This document shows, piece by piece, positions 59,047 to 64,000 of a stretch of 64,000 nucleotides of DNA (position 1 is the first letter of the stretch; every line of letters starts with the position of its first letter). The translations under genes were made by a program, and so were the position numbers. Source of the DNA: Rossellomorea sp. y25 (lineage in GTDB: Bacteria; Bacillota; Bacilli; Bacillales; Bacillaceae_B); contig NZ_CP145886.1 of assembly GCF_038049935.1 (NCBI RefSeq), positions 3,356,501 to 3,420,500 of the forward strand, read 5' to 3'. The notes beneath the pieces are model-generated. The model made no database searches, had not been told where the DNA came from, and was given only the letters and a program-made list of their open reading frames with translations.

Positions 59047-59892
59047 TTAATTAGCTTGAAAATCTTTATTCCGATGAGAATAATGTTTTTTTTCAGTAAA
59101 ATAAATATATTCTATCCCTTCACAAGCACTTAAATTTCCATCTAATACAGTCGTACCACTGAATACAAAACTTTTTAAATTAGCCAATTCCTCAATGAAT
59201 GATAAAGAAGGAACTTCTCCACATTCTGTTAATTTTAGCTTCTCTAATTTTTTCAACCGATTTATTGGATTGAAATTTATAATTTTTTTACAACTATGAA
59301 TTTCCAAATTAACTATAGAATCAGAAATATCATCAATATCCGTCAAAGCGTTATTATAAGATAATTCAAATTTTTCTAGTTGATTTAATTTTTCGATTCC
59401 TTTTAAAGAAGTTATTTTTGCCTGAGTTAATCTTATATCTTTTACTTTTAATAGGCCTTTTAGTTCTTCAAAATTACTATTTTTGGGTGAATATTTCCAT
59501 AATTCAAGCTTTTTTAAATTAATAAGTTCTTCTAAACCCGTTGTTTTTTTAGGTAACTCTCCATATAAAGCTTCTAGCGTTGTTAAATTATTCAATTTAA
59601 GTTGCAGGGTTGTTTTAGTATCATTTATGGCAAGAGTTTTTAATTTTTTTAAATTATAAATACCAGAAATATCTTTAATAAAGTGATTACTAATAGATAA
59701 TTTTTCAATTGTAGGACACTCATGTAAAAAATGCACATCTTCATGTTCAAAATCATCATTAATTTCTACTTGAAAAACTTTGTGCTGATTAATGTACTCT
59801 AAACACTCTTCTAAGTGTTCTTGAGATATTATTAGAGTATCTCCTTCTTTATCCTTCAAAATACGAATATTTCCTAATTTAAAGGTTTTCAT
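59047..59892 (-). CDS. Leucine-rich-repeat protein, probable immunity protein
   Basis: 281 residues from the ATG at 59892 (GGAGGAAG upstream; a TTG four codons earlier overlaps the site). About eight LRR units of the internalin-like short type occur, e.g. IYNLKKLKTLAINDTK, LNNLTTLEALYGEL, LEELINLKKLELWKYS, LKGLLKVKDIRLTQAK, IEKLNQLEKFELSYNN, INRLKKLEKLKLTECG and IEELANLKSFVFSG. No signal peptide. It is very AT-rich compared with the RHS core and begins 27 bases after the toxin stop codon, exactly where WapI-type immunity genes are placed. Binding to the toxin tip is inference. Confidence 0.8.
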   Translation of the reverse strand: MKTFKLGNIRILKDKEGDTLIISQEHLEECLEYINQHKVFQVEINDDFEHEDVHFLHECPTIEKLSISNHFIKDISGIYNLKKLKTLAINDTKTTLQLKLNNLTTLEALYGELPKKTTGLEELINLKKLELWKYSPKNSNFEELKGLLKVKDIRLTQAKITSLKGIEKLNQLEKFELSYNNALTDIDDISDSIVNLEIHSCKKIINFNPINRLKKLEKLKLTECGEVPSLSFIEELANLKSFVFSGTTVLDGNLSACEGIEYIYFTEKKHYSHRNKDFQAN

Positions 59893-59919
59893 AACTTCCT
59901 CCAATATTTAATGCTAAAA

Positions 59920-62900
59920 TTAATACCTTCCGTAATCTTGATTATGATATCTTCTTCCAGGACTTTGAAGCTTATTATATAATTTTCCACCTCTTTTGAA
60001 TTTATATTTTTTCATTAATTTATATTCCTTTATAAAGGCGCTTCTACTATTTTTAGCTGGACTCCACATTATACCTCTAACTCGGTCATTATTATCTCGT
60101 GCGTGCTTTCTAGCTGACTTTCTTGATCGCTTCAAATTTCCTTTTCCAATATACTTATATCCGCTTTTATAATGAACTACATATGATCCTGATTTCTTAG
60201 TAAGTTTTGAGAGGCCTTTAATTTTTTTGTAAGTTTTGTAAGCTTTATAACCTCGATATGCCCAAATGCCAACTAATACAAATTGAGCAAAGTGACCATC
60301 TGGATCAATAAACATCACCGGACTATTATCCGCATACGTATATCCATTTTGTGTAATTGGATCGTCTTCATCACCAGGATCAGGATCTCTAGAGATAAAT
60401 CTAGCTGTTTCTGAATCGTAATAACGAGCTTGAAGATAATACAACTTCGTTTCTTTATCCATGTAGTAGCCAGCATAACCTAGAGGTTGGTCTTTCAATT
60501 CACTGTTTTCTGTGTTTGAAACAACATTTCCCCATGGATCGTATCTATAACTGGCTGCCTCTACTCCGTTAGAATCAACAATTTGGAGGACATCTCCATG
60601 ATAATTGGTCACAAAGTAGAAAGTCGAACCACTCTTGTTTGTAAGACTAACCGGCTTCCCATTCACCCAGGTAAATGACCAGAGGGTTTTCTTGTTGCTG
60701 TCTGTTACCCTTATAAGATCAGTACCATCATAATGGTAGTGAGAGGTCTCACTTCCGAAAGTTTTAGTTTTTCTTAAACCATTAGGATGATAAGTGTAAG
60801 AAGAAATGACTGTACCAGTAAGGTTCTTAACAGATGTCAAGTTTCCTTCCTGATCCCACTCATAGGTGTATTTGTTGTCTTTCGTCAAATTGCCTGCTGC
60901 ATCATACGTAAATCCTTCAATTTCATTTGCTCCATTAAAAGAAAGATTCATACCATTTGGATTTAACAAGTTCCCCGATTTATCGTAAGAGTAGGTAGTG
61001 GTTTTAGCATTTGATGTCCATGATGCTAAGCGACCGGCAAAATCATAGGTGTATGACTCCTTTTGACCATTGATCGTGGTTTCATTTATGTCACCATCTG
61101 GTTTGTAAACATGATTAATGGCCAATGGCTTATTGCCAAGAGACGACTGACGGATTAGTTGTCCAGCCTCATTGTAATGATAAAACACTGAAAGAGATCC
61201 GTTGACCATCCGAACCGGTTGATTGCTTTCATCATAATAATAAGAAGTCGATCGTCCGTTTGGCCCGGTTAACTTCGTTAATCGTTTTAAGATGTCGTAT
61301 TCATATGCCGTGCTTTCAGACTGTCCGTTGTATGTTTCCGTTAAATTTTTTCGTTCTCCGAGGTTAGGTGAATTAGTATTGCTCTCGTACTCATTCGTAA
61401 TCGTATAGCTATCCGGATTAACGGATTTGGTCAATCGCTTATTGTCATCATAGCTAAAGGTGTACGTCCCTGCAGATCCCTTTATGGCTGTTTGATTATC
61501 AGCTTTATCATATTCGTACGTGTACGTCTTACCGCCAACACGTTTCTCCGTCATGCGATTCTTTTTATCGTAAGAGAATTCTTCTCTAGCAATGACTGTT
61601 GTTCCAGATCCACGTTCAGTCACCGTCACATTACCAGTCACATCATAGTCATAACGAAGGAACTTCCCTAACGGATCTGTTTCTTTCGTCACTTTATTAA
61701 TAGCATTATAGTCAAACGTCGTTTTGTTACCGCGAGGTTCTGTTCTTGATTTAATGTTTCCTTGGTCATCATGTTCATAGGAAACCATAATATTTTCAGG
61801 GTCTGTATCCGATCCTTTGACAAGTGTAGTGGCTTTTAAACGATCGAGATAATCATAAGTATATAGAGTTTTCAGACCAATTTCATCTGTAGTTGATGTA
61901 TTGTTTCCATTTTTATCGTAAGTTGAGATTTCAGAATACCCTAAAGCATCAACGCTCTTCTCTTTAAAGTTTCCATCCACTGAATAAACATCGGTTGTGG
62001 TAGAGCCATTTTCTTCAACTTTAATATTGTCAAAGAAGGCAGCACCGTTTTGTTTACTGAAAACGCCGTATACCTTGAGGCGGTTAAAGGCTTTTTCTGC
62101 ACGGAACGTTTGTTTTACAAATTGCCATTGATCCTGGATGTCCCTATCGAATGGAAGGTCAAACTCATTTTCCGTTCCGTCCGTGTACATAAACCATACG
62201 CGAAGTCTATAATCCCCGGTTGTATTGTTTCCAGAAGCATAGGACCATCCTGATAGAGTGATTGGATCCCCAGCTTTTCCTTGAACGTCAACGTATTGTC
62301 CAAAGTGACGATTGGCTGTGCTGACACCGTTAAGGATAAATGCTTGGTCTCCACGTTTTGAGAGGTCAGATGTGAGCCCGTCCCCTGTTCCAAGAGCAAA
62401 CAGCTTGCTGTAATCGGTGGATTTGTCATACTCCCACTCCATGCTGCCATACTCGTTGCTGTAATAGTTATCAAGTGTTGCACCGTATAACAGTTGAGCA
62501 CTGTCAAATTGAACTATTCCTGTTCCCGTTGCCAAGAGGTCAAATCGAATGTGTGCTGTATCTTTAGGCAGCTGGAAGAAATCTGAAAGGCGCGTCCAAT
62601 CATTCGTCCCTTTTAATGCAGCAGTGGTGAAAATGATAGTCTGTCCAGTCTCATCCTTCATTGTCTGCTTCGATGCATTCAATGGATAAACACGAATTTG
62701 GGCACCAGTACCCGTTAGACCAGAGGTTTTAATATTTGCTGCCACCGTATAGTATTTACTTGGCTCGTCACTTTGAACAGGCACCGTCTGCGTGTAATAA
62801 CCTGCTCCATCTGTACCAGAAAGAGTTACTTTAGCAGATTTTTTTCCGTGTTTCGCAGAAGTACCATCCAATTGATACGTACCAATCGAACGGCGGCTCC

Positions 62901-64000
62901 ATGTTTCCGCCTCACCGGAAGATGTGGCTCTCTCAAAGTTAGAGTTTTGAAGTCGATTGTGTGTGATTCGTGTACCGGATACGGACATAATATCATTACC
63001 ATATTTGTCATATGCATTGTAGTCCACAACTCGGTAGTGGTCTGACGTGGAAATAAGATTACTCTTCGCATCATAGACATGCTCATATGATGTCCCGTTC
63101 TCCACTTCTTTTGTCACGTTGGATTTATTGTCAAATGTGTTTTCACTCGTCAGTTGGTTTGGCGACTGTGAACTTGTCAGGTTCCCCTTTGCATCGTATG
63201 AAGCTGTATTAACAACACTTGGATCAGGAGTACCAGTCGCTGGATTTGGCTCGGTTTCCTTTATCAGATTGTTTTTGTTCCATTCATACAACGTGGTAGC
63301 TTGATTCGCTCCGCCGTAATCTTCTGTTTGTTCAATGATATTGACGGTCGGTTTTTCAATTCCACTGTTTTTATAACGTGTTTTGTTTCCGTTGGCATCA
63401 GTGAAAATCGTTTCTGTTCCACTTGGATATGAAAGCTCTGCAAACATTGAATCTGAACGTGGATCCACAATCTTTTGAACGCGGTTCGATGCATCGTAGG
63501 CAATCTTCCCAGTGTTCCCATTGGCATCCTGTACGCTTACGAGCTGATGAGTACCGCTGTAGCCAAACGTAATTTTTTTCTTTTCCGTTCGATTGGCCGC
63601 ATACGTGATACTTGCTAGACGGTTTGTTCCATTAAGAGCTTGATAGGCTAAAAGGGTTTCTGTTCCTCTGAAATCCGTCACTTTTTCAAGCAATCCAGTT
63701 GTTGGCTGGTAGCTAAGAGTCAAATCACGGCCTGTTGTTTCTGATCCGTATCGTTCACTGATTTTTGTGATGCGATTTGACGTCCCATCGAACATATACA
63801 GAACAGTATTTCCTTTTTCATCAACTACTTTTGTATTGCGCCCAAGCGAATCAAACGTTAATACAGTTTCGTCCGTTTGTTTAATGGTATAACCACCGTT
63901 AGAGGTACTGTTTAATTCTAAAAACACACCTTCTGGAGGTGTATAGGATGTGTTAGTGTCATGCTGCTGTTTACCAAAGTGAAGGCGTGTTCCCTCTTCG
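59920..64000 (-). CDS. WapA/RHS polymorphic toxin with GIY-YIG-like nuclease tip (5' end outside window)
   Basis: The frame is open through base 64000, so the N-terminus (signal, wall-binding part) lies outside; about 1360 residues are visible. Many YD/RHS repeats (YEYDKADNQTAIKG, YDILKRLTKLTGPNGRSTSY) enclose a lectin-like insert (about 63000-62000). The RHS core ends with YYDSETARFISRDPDPGDED ... NSPVMFIDPDGH. The last about 120 residues are a separate tip: SYVVHYKSGYKYIGKGNLKR, SRKSARKHA, FIKEYKLM and KLYNKLQSPGRRYHNQ. The spacing of VVHY, YIGKG, a basic helix, Glu and Asn matches a GIY-YIG endonuclease. It likely mediates contact-dependent killing; nuclease call is inference from motifs. 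Confidence 0.88.
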   Translation of the reverse strand, partial: EEGTRLHFGKQQHDTNTSYTPPEGVFLELNSTSNGGYTIKQTDETVLTFDSLGRNTKVVDEKGNTVLYMFDGTSNRITKISERYGSETTGRDLTLSYQPTTGLLEKVTDFRGTETLLAYQALNGTNRLASITYAANRTEKKKITFGYSGTHQLVSVQDANGNTGKIAYDASNRVQKIVDPRSDSMFAELSYPSGTETIFTDANGNKTRYKNSGIEKPTVNIIEQTEDYGGANQATTLYEWNKNNLIKETEPNPATGTPDPSVVNTASYDAKGNLTSSQSPNQLTSENTFDNKSNVTKEVENGTSYEHVYDAKSNLISTSDHYRVVDYNAYDKYGNDIMSVSGTRITHNRLQNSNFERATSSGEAETWSRRSIGTYQLDGTSAKHGKKSAKVTLSGTDGAGYYTQTVPVQSDEPSKYYTVAANIKTSGLTGTGAQIRVYPLNASKQTMKDETGQTIIFTTAALKGTNDWTRLSDFFQLPKDTAHIRFDLLATGTGIVQFDSAQLLYGATLDNYYSNEYGSMEWEYDKSTDYSKLFALGTGDGLTSDLSKRGDQAFILNGVSTANRHFGQYVDVQGKAGDPITLSGWSYASGNNTTGDYRLRVWFMYTDGTENEFDLPFDRDIQDQWQFVKQTFRAEKAFNRLKVYGVFSKQNGAAFFDNIKVEENGSTTTDVYSVDGNFKEKSVDALGYSEISTYDKNGNNTSTTDEIGLKTLYTYDYLDRLKATTLVKGSDTDPENIMVSYEHDDQGNIKSRTEPRGNKTTFDYNAINKVTKETDPLGKFLRYDYDVTGNVTVTERGSGTTVIAREEFSYDKKNRMTEKRVGGKTYTYEYDKADNQTAIKGSAGTYTFSYDDNKRLTKSVNPDSYTITNEYESNTNSPNLGERKNLTETYNGQSESTAYEYDILKRLTKLTGPNGRSTSYYYDESNQPVRMVNGSLSVFYHYNEAGQLIRQSSLGNKPLAINHVYKPDGDINETTINGQKESYTYDFAGRLASWTSNAKTTTYSYDKSGNLLNPNGMNLSFNGANEIEGFTYDAAGNLTKDNKYTYEWDQEGNLTSVKNLTGTVISSYTYHPNGLRKTKTFGSETSHYHYDGTDLIRVTDSNKKTLWSFTWVNGKPVSLTNKSGSTFYFVTNYHGDVLQIVDSNGVEAASYRYDPWGNVVSNTENSELKDQPLGYAGYYMDKETKLYYLQARYYDSETARFISRDPDPGDEDDPITQNGYTYADNSPVMFIDPDGHFAQFVLVGIWAYRGYKAYKTYKKIKGLSKLTKKSGSYVVHYKSGYKYIGKGNLKRSRKSARKHARDNNDRVRGIMWSPAKNSRSAFIKEYKLMKKYKFKRGGKLYNKLQSPGRRYHNQDYGRY

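Noticed and set aside
1..64000. CRISPR array, rRNA or tRNA genes
   Set aside because: No regularly spaced direct repeats with unique spacers, no conserved rRNA segments and no tRNA cloverleaf with a TTC-type arm were seen. The dispersed repeats are kilobases apart.

Overview
The window looks like chromosomal DNA of a Bacillaceae member (Bacillota), most likely a Bacillus/Rossellomorea-type soil or marine species; the species-level guess is inference. Grounds: low-to-moderate GC, strong AGGAGG-type ribosome sites, use of GTG and TTG starts, a B. subtilis-type biotin route (BioW plus the P450 BioI) with BirA operators, sigma-A and ECF promoters of Bacillus type, and small repeats typical of Bacillaceae. 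No rRNA, tRNA, CRISPR array or prophage structural module was seen.

Layout. 1-16.6 kb: a partial quinone oxidoreductase, then mostly minus-strand single genes and short operons: GNAT acetyltransferases, a giant secreted phosphodiester glycosidase/metallophosphoesterase, HAD and NUDIX enzymes, DinB proteins, an ECF sigma/anti-sigma pair with its own ECF promoter, an AraC/GyrI-like regulator and VOC proteins. 16.8-23.6 kb: two copies of a dispersed inverted-repeat element flank an alpha/beta hydrolase, DinB and GNAT genes and a DUF2975-XRE-membrane operon. 23.9-28 kb: a giant subtilisin-like protease carrying both a cohesin-like and a dockerin module. 29-40 kb: AlkD-like repair protein, AraC + VOC pair, divergent Crp-type regulator/MFS transporter, third repeat copy, a frameshifted Gfo/Idh oxidoreductase, a PadR-DUF1048-ABC exporter operon, a divergent PadR/FtsW-like operon, and a decayed second copy of the ABC operon. 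40-50 kb: methyltransferase, small membrane proteins, a papain-fold-like protein, GNATs, then bioW-bioF-bioI under two BirA boxes; bioA, bioD and bioB are absent from the window. 50-58 kb: accessory region with a DUF6414-like protein plus ClpB-type AAA+ ATPase (the best candidate for an undescribed system), a tyrosine recombinase, a NUDIX enzyme, a SigJ-like sigma factor and pseudogenes. 58-64 kb: the 3' part of a WapA/RHS polymorphic toxin with a putative GIY-YIG nuclease tip, a leucine-rich-repeat protein in the immunity position, and an RraB-like protein.

Decay is prominent. Four genes are broken by small indels (two GNATs, Gfo/Idh, histidine phosphatase), and several truncated gene tails or heads sit between intact genes (HAD, S9 peptidase, SAM methyltransferase, ABC/DUF1048 and unidentified pieces). 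Many small dispersed hairpins and repeats occupy the intergenic DNA.
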